Source of the DNA: Nocardioides sp.
Lineage (GTDB): Bacteria > Actinomycetota > Actinomycetes > Propionibacteriales > Nocardioidaceae
Assembly: GCA_029264225.1 (NCBI GenBank)
Contig: JARICB010000058.1
Span: 1 to 5,481, forward strand
Length of the DNA: 5,481 nt
Reading direction: 5' to 3'
The notes below the pieces were generated by a model that saw nothing but the letters and a program-made list of their open reading frames with translations, was not told where the DNA came from and did no database searches. This document shows, one piece after another, positions 1 to 5,481 of the stretch (its first letter is position 1; the number at the start of each line of letters is the position of its first letter). The position numbers and the translations under genes are program-made.

Positions 1-848
<848 letters not shown>

Positions 849-903
849 TAGTTTGTTTGAATCTTCTGAATTCGCGGGGTGCTGCGTGGGGTGGTGCGGG
901 TTC

Positions 904-1446
904 TCAGTCGCTGACCGCGGCCACAACAGGAATGGTGACCGGTCGCAGGCTGCGCTCGCTGATCGAACGCGAACCGCGGCCGATGGCCACCATTCCCGAC
1001 TGGACCAGCTCGCGGACCCCGAAGGGTTCGAGCACGGCAAGGAAGTCGGCGAGCTTGGCGGAGTTGCCGGTCACCTGGATGGTGACGGCGTCCGGAGCCA
1101 CGTCGACCACCTTCGCACGAAAGAGTTGTACGGCGTCGAGCACGGCGCCGCGTGTGTGGGCATCGGCCTTGACCTTGACGAGCAGCAGTTCGCGCTTGAT
1201 CGAGGAGTCTCCCTCGAGCTCGACGACCTTGATCACCTCGACCAGCTTGTTCAGCTGCTTGATGACCTGCTCGAGCGGGAAGACCTCGACGCTGACGACG
1301 ATCGTCATCCGCGAGACCTCCTGGTGCTCGGTCGGGCCGACGGCGAGGCTGTCGATGTTGAAGCCGCGACGGGCGAACAACCCGGCAATGCGGGCCAGCA
1401 CGCCGGGATTGTTCTCGACCAGGACCGAGAGAGTGTGAGTACTCAT
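904..1446 (-). CDS. ilvN: Acetolactate synthase small (regulatory) subunit
   Basis: Regulatory subunit of acetohydroxyacid synthase; in this family it activates the IlvB catalytic subunit and confers feedback inhibition by valine. It has 180 residues, slightly longer than the roughly 160 of the E. coli proteins but normal for actinobacteria. An N-terminal ACT domain spans about 4-78, starting HTLSVLVENNPGVLARIAGLF and GFNIDSLAVG. The Asn13/Gly15 turn and Asn30 lie where IlvH-type subunits bind valine. The C-terminal small-subunit domain covers about 85-160 (RELLLVKVKA, FRAKVVDV, ITGNSAK-like VTGNSAKLADFL). The ATG overlaps the ilvB stop codon as TAATG, a one-base overlap at 1446, and GAGG lies 10 nt upstream inside ilvB. 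Translational coupling is therefore likely and would keep the subunits in proportion. Nothing looks broken. Confidence 0.97.
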   Translation of the reverse strand: MSTHTLSVLVENNPGVLARIAGLFARRGFNIDSLAVGPTEHQEVSRMTIVVSVEVFPLEQVIKQLNKLVEVIKVVELEGDSSIKRELLLVKVKADAHTRGAVLDAVQLFRAKVVDVAPDAVTIQVTGNSAKLADFLAVLEPFGVRELVQSGMVAIGRGSRSISERSLRPVTIPVVAAVSD

Positions 1447-3197
1447 TACAGATCATCCTCATCGAACTCGGGGGCCAGGTCACGGGCGTACTTGATCTCG
1501 TCGTTGCTCGATCCGGCAGTCACCATCGGCCAGACCATCGAATCGCGGTTGACCCGGAAGTCGACGACAACGGGCTGGTCGTTGATCGCCATCGCCTTCT
1601 CAATGGTGGCATCGACCTGGTCGGGCGAGTCACACGACAGGCCGACGCAGCCGTAGGCCTCGGCGAGCTTGACGAAGTCGGGGATCCGCTTGGAGTGCAG
1701 GTCAGTATTGGAGTAGCGCTCGTTGTAGAACAACGTCTGCCACTGCCGCACCATGCCGAGCGACTCGTTGTTGATGATCGCGACCTTGATCGGGATGTCG
1801 TTGATCGCACAGGTGGCAAGCTCCTGGTTGGTCATCTGGAAGCAGCCGTCACCGTCGATGGCCCACACAGTCGACCCGGGCATGCCGACCTTGGCACCCA
1901 TCGCGGCCGGAACCGAATATCCCATCGTGCCCAGTCCGCCGGAGTTGAGCCAGGTGTTGGGGCGCTCGTAGCGGACGAACTGTGCCGCCCACATCTGGTG
2001 CTGACCGACCCCCGAGCTGTAGATCGCCTCGGGTCCGGCGATCTGGCCGAGCCGCTCGATGACGTACTGCGGGGCGAGCGAGCCGTCGACGGGCTTGTCG
2101 TAGCCGAGCGGGTAGGTCGCCTTGACCCCGGCAAGGAAGTTGACCCAGCCCTCGTAGTCACCGGTGTTGCCGGCATCCGCCTCGGTCTGGAGGAGCGCGA
2201 CCAGGTCGGCGATGACTTCGGCGCAGTCTCCGACGATCGGCACGTCGACGTCACGGTTCTTGCCGATCTCGGCCGGGTCGATGTCGGCGTGGATCACCTT
2301 GGCGCCGGGTGCGAAGGAATCGAGATTGCCGGTGACCCGGTCGTCGAAACGCGCACCGAGGCTGATGATCAGGTCACTCTTCTGCAGACCGGCCACGGCG
2401 GCGACGGTGCCGTGCATACCCGGCATGCCCAGGTGCTGGGCGTGGCTGTCGGGGAAGGCACCGCGCGCCATCAACGTCGTCACGACCGGCATACCGGTCG
2501 CCTCGGCGAGCTTGAGCAGAACAGCGGAGGCCTTGGCCCGGATGACACCGCCACCGACGTAGAGCACCGGGCGACGCGACTCCAGGATCAGGCGCACGGC
2601 CTCACGGATCTGCTTGCTGTGCGGGCGGGTCACCGGGCGGTAGCCGGACAGGTGCAGTTCGGTCGGCCACTGGAAGTCGGTCATGGCCTGCAGCGCCGAC
2701 TTGGCCACGTCGACCAGGACCGGGCCGGGGCGTCCGGTGGAGGCGATGTGGAACGCCTCGGCGATCGTGCGCGGGATCTGGGCGGGGTCGGTGACCAGGA
2801 AGTTGTGCTTGGTGATCGGCATGGTGATGCCGCGGATGTCGGCCTCCTGGAAGGCATCGGTTCCGATCATGCTCGCGCCGACCTGGCCGGTGATGGCCAC
2901 CAGCGGCACGGAGTCCATGTGGGCGTCCGCCAGCGGAGTGACGAGGTTGGTCGCACCCGGGCCGGAGGTCGCCATGCAGACGCCGACGCGTCCGGTGGCG
3001 GCGGCGTAACCCTGCGCGGCGTGACCGGCACCCTGCTCGTGGCGGACCAGGATGTGGCGGATGATCGTGGAATCCATGAGCGGGTCGTAGGCAGGCAGGA
3101 TCGCTCCCCCCGGGATGCCGAAGATGTCGGTAGTGCCCGCGTTCTCGAGGGACTTGATCAGGCTCTGCGCCCCGGTGATCTCGCCCGACTCAGTCAT
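1446..3197 (-). CDS. ilvB: Acetolactate synthase (acetohydroxyacid synthase) large catalytic subunit
   Basis: ThDP-, Mg2+- and FAD-dependent enzyme that condenses two pyruvates to acetolactate, or pyruvate with 2-ketobutyrate to acetohydroxybutyrate, the first common step to valine, leucine and isoleucine. It has 583 residues, full length for the family. The N-terminal ThDP domain (about 8-170) carries [10 protein letters not shown] and catalytic Glu54 in [10 protein letters not shown]. The central FAD-binding domain (about 195-335) has [10 protein letters not shown] (281-290). The C-terminal ThDP domain has [12 protein letters not shown] (395-406), [12 protein letters not shown] (449-460, Mg ligand Asp450), NN at 476-477, and Trp486 in MVRQWQ at the known herbicide-site position. 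I chose ATG 3197: AGAGG lies 7 nt upstream and the family N-terminus fits. An in-frame TTG at 3230 would add 11 residues but falls inside the leader terminator's T-tract. First gene after the attenuator and cotranscribed with ilvN. Confidence 0.97.
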   Translation of the reverse strand: MTESGEITGAQSLIKSLENAGTTDIFGIPGGAILPAYDPLMDSTIIRHILVRHEQGAGHAAQGYAAATGRVGVCMATSGPGATNLVTPLADAHMDSVPLVAITGQVGASMIGTDAFQEADIRGITMPITKHNFLVTDPAQIPRTIAEAFHIASTGRPGPVLVDVAKSALQAMTDFQWPTELHLSGYRPVTRPHSKQIREAVRLILESRRPVLYVGGGVIRAKASAVLLKLAEATGMPVVTTLMARGAFPDSHAQHLGMPGMHGTVAAVAGLQKSDLIISLGARFDDRVTGNLDSFAPGAKVIHADIDPAEIGKNRDVDVPIVGDCAEVIADLVALLQTEADAGNTGDYEGWVNFLAGVKATYPLGYDKPVDGSLAPQYVIERLGQIAGPEAIYSSGVGQHQMWAAQFVRYERPNTWLNSGGLGTMGYSVPAAMGAKVGMPGSTVWAIDGDGCFQMTNQELATCAINDIPIKVAIINNESLGMVRQWQTLFYNERYSNTDLHSKRIPDFVKLAEAYGCVGLSCDSPDQVDATIEKAMAINDQPVVVDFRVNRDSMVWPMVTAGSSNDEIKYARDLAPEFDEDDL

Positions 3198-3204
3198 CGT
3201 GAAA

Positions 3205-3209
3205 CCTCT
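3205..3209 (-). promoter_or_regulatory. Ribosome binding site of ilvB
   Basis: The minus strand reads AAGAGGTTTCACGATG; AGAGG is 7 nt from the ATG at 3197. It lies about 20 nt beyond the T-tract of the leader terminator, so it is transcribed only on readthrough. It supports the shorter IlvB over the TTG-initiated form. Confidence 0.75.
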
Positions 3210-3228
3210 TACTCGTGGATTGGCCAAC

Positions 3229-3261
3229 AAAAAACCCCTCGGCCCGGCGGGCGACGAGGGG
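3229..3261 (-). terminator. Rho-independent terminator (attenuator) in the ilvB leader
   Basis: In the minus-strand transcript CCCCUCG (3261-3255) pairs perfectly with CGAGGGG (3241-3235). After a two-base UC bulge, GCCC (3252-3249) pairs with GGGC (3245-3242) around a GCC loop. Six Us follow immediately (3234-3229). This is a classic intrinsic terminator lying between promoter and ilvB with the same orientation, so it must act on the operon's own transcript. Together with the upstream Leu/Val leader peptide it is best read as an attenuator; attenuation of ilvBNC is established in Corynebacterium. The structure is seen directly; conditional use is inferred. Confidence 0.9.
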
Positions 3262-3263
3262 AG

Positions 3264-3306
3264 GACGCGTAAGCAGTCGAGGTCGGAGGACCTCAGCTCA
3301 CGCGTC
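3264..3306 (-). promoter_or_regulatory. Leader hairpin overlapping the end of the leader ORF
   Basis: GACGCGUGAGC (3306-3296) pairs with GCUUACGCGUC (3274-3264) over 11 bp with one G-U wobble. Nested inside, GAGGUC (3294-3289) pairs with GACCUC (3284-3279) around a CUCC tetraloop. The outer 5' arm is the last codons of the leader peptide, so a translating ribosome must open it. It ends just before the terminator stem. I read it as the pause or 1:2 hairpin of an attenuator. It could also shield an antiterminator element (see findings). Confidence 0.75.
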
Positions 3307-3334
3307 GCGTGCGTACAAGTAGCTCAGTGCGCAT
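3293..3334 (-). CDS. ilvB operon leader peptide (attenuation peptide), 13 aa
   Basis: ATG at 3334 opens the peptide [13 protein letters not shown], ending at TGA 3295-3293. Four of 13 residues are branched-chain amino acids, three in a row (Leu5-Leu6-Val7) and then Val12. The Leu-Leu-Val codons are CTA CTT GTA, all A/T-ending choices that are unusual in such a G+C-rich genome. The ORF sits 32 nt before the terminator stem and 95 nt before the ilvB start. Its 3' end is built into the leader hairpin. Ribosome stalling here when Leu- or Val-tRNA is uncharged would be the sensor of the attenuator. No Shine-Dalgarno is visible before the ATG; the promoter spacing would allow a leaderless mRNA starting at the A of ATG. 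The ORF and structures are seen; the function is inferred from this arrangement and from known ilvB leaders. Confidence 0.85.
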   Translation of the reverse strand: MRTELLVRTRRVS

Positions 3335-3340
3335 GCATCT

Positions 3341-3369
3341 ACGGTCGCCGTCGGGGGTCGTGACGTCAA
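3341..3369 (-). promoter_or_regulatory. Candidate promoter of the ilvB leader and operon
   Basis: The minus strand has TTGACG (3369-3364), five of six matches to the -35 consensus, then 17 nt to GACCGT (3346-3341), which keeps only the A at position 2 and the T at position 6 of the -10. If 3341 is -7, the transcript starts at 3334, exactly the A of the leader-peptide ATG. The -35 box overlaps the palindrome TGACGTCA (3361-3368). The -10 is poor, so the boundaries are tentative; a promoter somewhere between the upstream gene's end and 3334 is likely. Confidence 0.45.
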
Positions 3370-3424
3370 CCTACTCTGTCAGCCGTCCCAGCATTTGGTA
3401 CGCCGATCCCACCATGTGGGTGCG

Positions 3425-3438
3425 GTGACGCGCATCAC
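3425..3438. promoter_or_regulatory. Possible CRP/GlxR-like operator half-sites
   Basis: The minus strand reads GTGA-TGCGCG-TCAC, matching the core of the actinobacterial cAMP-receptor family site TGTGA-N6-TCACA in all eight inner positions but neither outer one. Its centre is about 97 bp upstream of the proposed ilvB leader start. It also overlaps the 3' arm of a hairpin (3431-3464), so the symmetry may have another cause. Weak call. Confidence 0.25.
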
Positions 3439-3464
3439 GCTCAGTGTGCCCTGAGCTGAATGCG
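3431..3464 (-). terminator. Imperfect hairpin downstream of the PCD-VOC gene, possible terminator
   Basis: In the minus transcript GCUCAG (3456-3451) pairs with CUGAGC (3444-3439) around a GGCACA loop. After a 3x3 internal loop, CGCAU (3464-3460) pairs with AUGCG (3435-3431). There is no U-tract. It starts 70 nt after the stop of the 3534-4184 gene and precedes the ilv promoter, a sensible place for a U-less actinobacterial terminator, but the evidence is only structural. The rest of 3370-3533 shows nothing I can call a gene. Confidence 0.35.
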
Positions 3465-3533
3465 TGCCGACCAGCAACTTGAGCCGGCGCACCCCCTCGG
3501 CCCCCGCGCGAGACAGCGCCCCGCCCAGGCCGG

Positions 3534-4184
3534 TCAACCCTCGAGGCGTCCCGCCGCGGTGCAGATACAGGAGCGGTTGCCATCGGCATCCTCCAACACC
3601 CAGAACGACTTCTCGGAGACGTCGGCCACCAGCAGACCGCCGGCCGCCAGCACCGCGTCGATCCGCGGCTGCACCTGCTCGGCAGGCACCCAGATGTCGA
3701 GGTGCCATCGTTGGCGGGGATCCTGAGCGCCCGATTCCTGGAACCACACGGACGGCGCCCGACCAGTGGGGTCGCTGAGCGCATCCGGTCCGTCGCCTCG
3801 CTCGTAGGCAAGCAGGTCACGCCAGAAGGGCTGCACCCGATGGTGATCGGGTGAGTCGAGACAGAGCTCGATCTGTTGCAGCCCGGACGGGTCTGCACTG
3901 ATGCCCTGGCCTGCGGCTATCTCGCTGATCCGGCCGGCCAGCGCCAGATCTCGATCGGTCACCTGATCGACATCGTGGCTGAGCAACCCGACATCGACGA
4001 CCGAATAGGTCAAGGTCACGTCGGGGTGGTGGTTGGCGTCGTCGGCTGCTGCTGCGACGGCGTCGACGAAGCGGACACCAGCAGCGAAGTCACCGGTGCG
4101 GAACCGGGCATGGATGCCCTGCTGAAGCATTCGCCAGTCGAGGAGCCCAGCCGCGGCAATGTCTTGATAGCTCACCCGGTCCAT
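3534..4184 (-). CDS. Two-domain protein: pterin-4a-carbinolamine-dehydratase-like plus VOC/glyoxalase-like
   Basis: A 216-residue protein. Residues about 1-95 look like pterin-4a-carbinolamine dehydratase: DWRMLQQGIHARFRTGDFAAG, then NHHPDVTLTYSVV with His52-His53-Pro54, then LLSHDVDQVTDRDLALA with His70-Asp71, the family's conserved His positions. Such enzymes dehydrate 4a-hydroxytetrahydrobiopterin, though many bacterial members have no proven pterin role. Residues about 103-211 match the glyoxalase-like VOC fold (IELCLDSPDHHRVQPFWRDLL, WHLDIWVPAEQV, SFWVLEDADGNRSCICTA). Possible metal ligands His161 and Glu198 are visible; no substrate can be named. The fusion recurs in actinobacteria and is often annotated only as a VOC protein. 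The ATG at 4184 gives the complete first domain; its ribosome binding site is weak. It is 116 bp from the CAP gene and probably a separate unit from the ilv operon. Confidence 0.85.
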   Translation of the reverse strand: MDRVSYQDIAAAGLLDWRMLQQGIHARFRTGDFAAGVRFVDAVAAAADDANHHPDVTLTYSVVDVGLLSHDVDQVTDRDLALAGRISEIAAGQGISADPSGLQQIELCLDSPDHHRVQPFWRDLLAYERGDGPDALSDPTGRAPSVWFQESGAQDPRQRWHLDIWVPAEQVQPRIDAVLAAGGLLVADVSEKSFWVLEDADGNRSCICTAAGRLEG

Positions 4185-4228
4185 GGACTCAGCCTGTCAC
4201 TGGTCGCCGACACTGGCTACCAGCACCG

Positions 4229-4251
4229 GCCATCGCCTCGCAGGCAATGGC
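4229..4251 (-). terminator. Hairpin after the CAP-domain gene, candidate terminator
   Basis: In the minus transcript GCCAUUGCC (4251-4243) pairs with GGCGAUGGC (4237-4229) over 9 bp with one U-G wobble and a UGCGA loop. On the plus strand the same position is a C-A mismatch, so the stem is complete only in the minus transcript, fitting a terminator for the gene ending at 4301. There is no U-tract. Moderate to weak. Confidence 0.45.
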
Positions 4252-4284
4252 GCCGGAGCCCTGGTCCAGGACTCGCCTCGCAGG
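4233..4284. repeat. 12-bp direct repeat pair in the CAP to PCD-VOC gap
   Basis: TCGCCTCGCAGG occurs at 4233-4244 and again at 4273-4284, 40 bp apart. The first copy lies inside the hairpin at 4229-4251; the second has no matching partner arm. It could be a chance duplication or a relic of a short tandem duplication; no function is evident. Confidence 0.4.
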
Positions 4285-4300
4285 GGCACGATCCGACGGG

Positions 4301-4834
4301 TCAGCGACGAGGGGTGCTGTCCGACGTCCTCGAGGCACCGCTGCGCTGGCCGAAGACCTGTGCGGCGTACCACTGTCCGCTGGCGCTCCGGGCGGCCGCC
4401 ACGGCGACGAGACGGTATCGGGGCTTGAGAATGTTGGCACGATGCCCCGGCGAGTGCATCCAGGCTTGCACGGCGTCGCTGCCGCTGGCGTAGCCGTAGG
4501 CGACATTCTCTCCCGCCATCTGTAGCTTGCACGCTCGCAGCACGCGGCCGAGCGGCTGGTGATACATCGACTCCTTGCTTGCCATTGCGGCCGCCTGCCG
4601 CGCCGCGAAGCGCTGCAGACAATGGTCGGACTGCAGTACGGGCAGGGAACGACGGGTTCGTGCACCGTTGGTGAGTCTGACGGCACTCGCCTCGTATGAC
4701 CCCTGTGAGGTGTGGGATCCTTGAGATCCACGCGGAACGACGGGCGAAGCAGTTGGCGAGGCGAATGCATTGGTGGAGCCGAGCGTGATGAAGGCGGCAG
4801 CGAGCAGCGCCAGTGAAGAGGGTATCCGAGACAT
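4301..4834 (-). CDS. Secreted CAP (SCP/PR-1) domain protein
   Basis: A 177-residue exported protein from ATG 4834. Residues 1-25 form a signal peptide: MSRIPS, a hydrophobic core SLALLAAAFITLG, and an AFA-SP cleavage site after Ala25. A Ser/Thr/Gly-rich linker runs to about 50. A compact bacterial CAP domain follows (about 52-165): LTNGARTRRSLPVL, ARQAAAMASKESMYHQP, AGENVAYG, AWMHSPGHRANIL and GQWYAAQVFGQ. His92, Glu109 and His131 are the usual cleft residues. Cys72 and Cys102 could form a disulfide outside the cell. The biochemical role of bacterial CAP proteins is mostly unknown. The frame stays open to an ATG at 4882, but that longer form would bury the signal peptide and has no ribosome site; GTGs at 4840 and 4855 are also possible. 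Divergent to the 4915 gene, monocistronic as far as visible. Confidence 0.88.
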   Translation of the reverse strand: MSRIPSSLALLAAAFITLGSTNAFASPTASPVVPRGSQGSHTSQGSYEASAVRLTNGARTRRSLPVLQSDHCLQRFAARQAAAMASKESMYHQPLGRVLRACKLQMAGENVAYGYASGSDAVQAWMHSPGHRANILKPRYRLVAVAAARSASGQWYAAQVFGQRSGASRTSDSTPRR

Positions 4835-4866
4835 GTCCACATCGTAGGACGACACGGGTCTACCTA

Positions 4867-4896
4867 TTGACCGATTTGCCATATATCGGCTATGAG
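4867..4896 (+). promoter_or_regulatory. Candidate promoter for the gene at 4915
   Basis: TTGACC (4867-4872, five of six matches) is followed by 18 nt and TATGAG (4891-4896, four of six). This predicts a start near 4903 and a leader of about 12 nt. It sits in an A+T-rich patch that stands out from its surroundings, in the 80-bp gap between divergent genes. I found no equally good promoter for the minus-strand CAP gene in the same gap. Confidence 0.5.
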
Positions 4897-4914
4897 GTGT
4901 GACACGGTGGCCTC

Positions 4915-5367
4915 ATGGGCAATCCGTTCGACACGTTGAAGAAGGCAGCCCACGCTGTTGCCGGTGCGCCCAGCCTCTTCACCGCGGCCCGTAGCGCGGG
5001 AGCCAGCACCTCCGCGGCAGCAGACGTGCTGGCTGCCTCCGCGGCCGCTCTCCAGATCGCCGCGTCCGCCAGCGATGGCACTCCCGGCCTCCAGAACGCC
5101 GTGCGCCACTTCATCTGGCAGGCCTACATCGCCGGTCGACACGGGGAAGGGGTCGCGCAGGCCGTGGCGCTCGCCCAGGAGGAGGCCCGCAGCACCCCGC
5201 GCGATACCGAGCTCGACCTGATCAACAACGCGGTCGGGCGGGCTTACGGCGCGGCGCACGCGGCCACCATCGGGCGCGGCTCATTGATCGATGCGCTGCA
5301 CGCCCTGGTGCCGGTGGCGATAGGGAAATGGGACGCCGGCGAACTGATCTGGATCAAAGGCCACTGA
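4915..5367 (+). CDS. Small Ala-rich protein, DUF6973-like, unknown function
   Basis: A 150-residue protein of unknown function. Residues about 8-53 are very rich in Ala and Ser and probably helical; there is no signal peptide or clear membrane segment. The conserved-looking core is GLQNAVRHFIWQAYIAGRHG (58-77), with Arg64, His65 and Trp68, then a helix AQAVALAQEEA, then DTELDLINNAVGRAYG (97-112) with Asp101, Asn104-Asn105 and Gly108. It ends with KWDAGELIWIKGH. The RHxxW and DxxNNxxG pair matches what I recall of the DUF6973 group, often seen in bacterial secreted or wall-associated proteins; this is a memory-based match. GGTGG four bases before the ATG is a weak ribosome site; no alternative in-frame start exists nearby. 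Its end overlaps the convergent gene by 14 bp. The charged and His/Asp/Asn residues could suggest a hydrolase-like centre, but that is speculation. Confidence 0.8.
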   Translation: MGNPFDTLKKAAHAVAGAPSLFTAARSAGASTSAAADVLAASAAALQIAASASDGTPGLQNAVRHFIWQAYIAGRHGEGVAQAVALAQEEARSTPRDTELDLINNAVGRAYGAAHAATIGRGSLIDALHALVPVAIGKWDAGELIWIKGH

Positions 5368-5481
5368 GGGTCTCCGCGACGGCAGTGACGCCGGCCAGCA
5401 CCTCGGCATAGCACGTCGACAGTGGGGAGAGACCGACGCGCAGGCCACCCGGGTCGCGATAGTCAGGGATGACGTCACGCT
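5354..5481 (-). CDS. kynU: Kynureninase, C-terminal 41 residues (5' part beyond window)
   Basis: The minus strand is open from the right edge to TGA at 5356-5354 and encodes RDVIPDYRDPGGLRVGLSPL followed by STCYAEVLAGVTAVAETLSGL. The pattern VIPD-R-P-GLR-GLSPL-T-AEV is the C-terminal signature of kynureninase, a PLP enzyme that cleaves kynurenine to anthranilate and alanine in tryptophan degradation. Only about a tenth of the protein is here, with neither the PLP lysine nor other catalytic residues visible, so another class V aminotransferase-fold protein is possible. Convergent with, and overlapping by 14 bp, the gene ending at 5367. No terminator can be placed between them. Confidence 0.72.
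   Translation of the reverse strand, partial: RDVIPDYRDPGGLRVGLSPLSTCYAEVLAGVTAVAETLSGL

Noticed and set aside
1695..3272. 525-codon open frame on the plus strand opposite ilvB
   Set aside because: Antisense to a fully recognisable IlvB. Long open antisense frames arise from G+C-rich codon bias, and the product is low-complexity Asp/Gly/Arg/Val-rich with no recognisable motif.
3325..3338. Alternative leader start ATG 3338 giving Met-His-Ala-His then stop
   Set aside because: Only four codons, no branched-chain residues; the overlapping ATG at 3334 gives the Leu-Leu-Val peptide that fits the operon.
4189..4842. Minus-strand open frames overlapping the CAP gene in other frames
   Set aside because: Arg/Pro/Ser-rich shadows; the CAP frame carries the signal peptide and all domain motifs.
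4835..4882. Longer CAP protein start at ATG 4882
   Set aside because: No ribosome binding site, it lies in the A+T-rich divergent promoter region, and it would place 16 polar residues before the signal peptide.
5471..5478. Second copy of TGACGTCA, also present at 3361-3368
   Set aside because: This copy is inside kynureninase coding sequence; an 8-bp palindrome twice in 5.5 kb is not enough to suggest a shared operator.
5281..5478. 65-codon minus-strand frame MTSSLTIATRV...
   Set aside because: Out of frame with the kynureninase C-terminus, which is recognisable in the neighbouring frame.

Overview
The window looks like chromosome of a high-G+C actinomycete (Actinomycetota). Codons end mostly in G or C, GTG is used as a start, and the IlvC N-terminus ([17 protein letters not shown]) is the actinobacterial type. 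A nocardioid or propionibacterial relative is my best guess, but nothing here fixes the genus. There is no sign of a mobile element, CRISPR array, rRNA or tRNA.

Right to left on the minus strand, 3370 to 1 is the branched-chain amino acid operon. A candidate promoter (3341-3369) leads into a 13-codon leader peptide ([13 protein letters not shown], 3293-3334) with a Leu-Leu-Val block. Next come a strong hairpin (3264-3306) and a textbook intrinsic terminator with a six-T tract (3229-3261). Then follow ilvB (acetohydroxyacid synthase large subunit), ilvN (small subunit, overlapping ilvB by one base) and ilvC (ketol-acid reductoisomerase, cut by the left edge). Together these make acetolactate or acetohydroxybutyrate and convert it to the dihydroxy acids leading to valine, isoleucine and leucine. 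The leader reads as a ribosome-mediated attenuator sensing charged Leu and Val tRNA. It is the most informative regulatory element in the window and is too short for ordinary gene finding.

Upstream of the operon on the same strand is a two-domain protein (3534-4184): an N-terminal pterin-4a-carbinolamine-dehydratase-like domain and a C-terminal glyoxalase/VOC-like domain. Beyond it is a secreted CAP/SCP-domain protein (4301-4834). A divergent promoter region (4835-4914) separates that gene from a plus-strand gene (4915-5367) for a small Ala-rich protein with RH..W and D..NN..G motifs, which I place tentatively in the DUF6973 group. Its end overlaps by 14 bp the convergent 3' end of a minus-strand gene whose visible C-terminus matches kynureninase (5354 to the right edge).

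Most of the window is ordinary core metabolism. I see no convincing new multi-gene system. The points worth a second look are the ilvB leader/attenuator with its possibly leaderless leader peptide, and the uncharacterised 150-residue protein.
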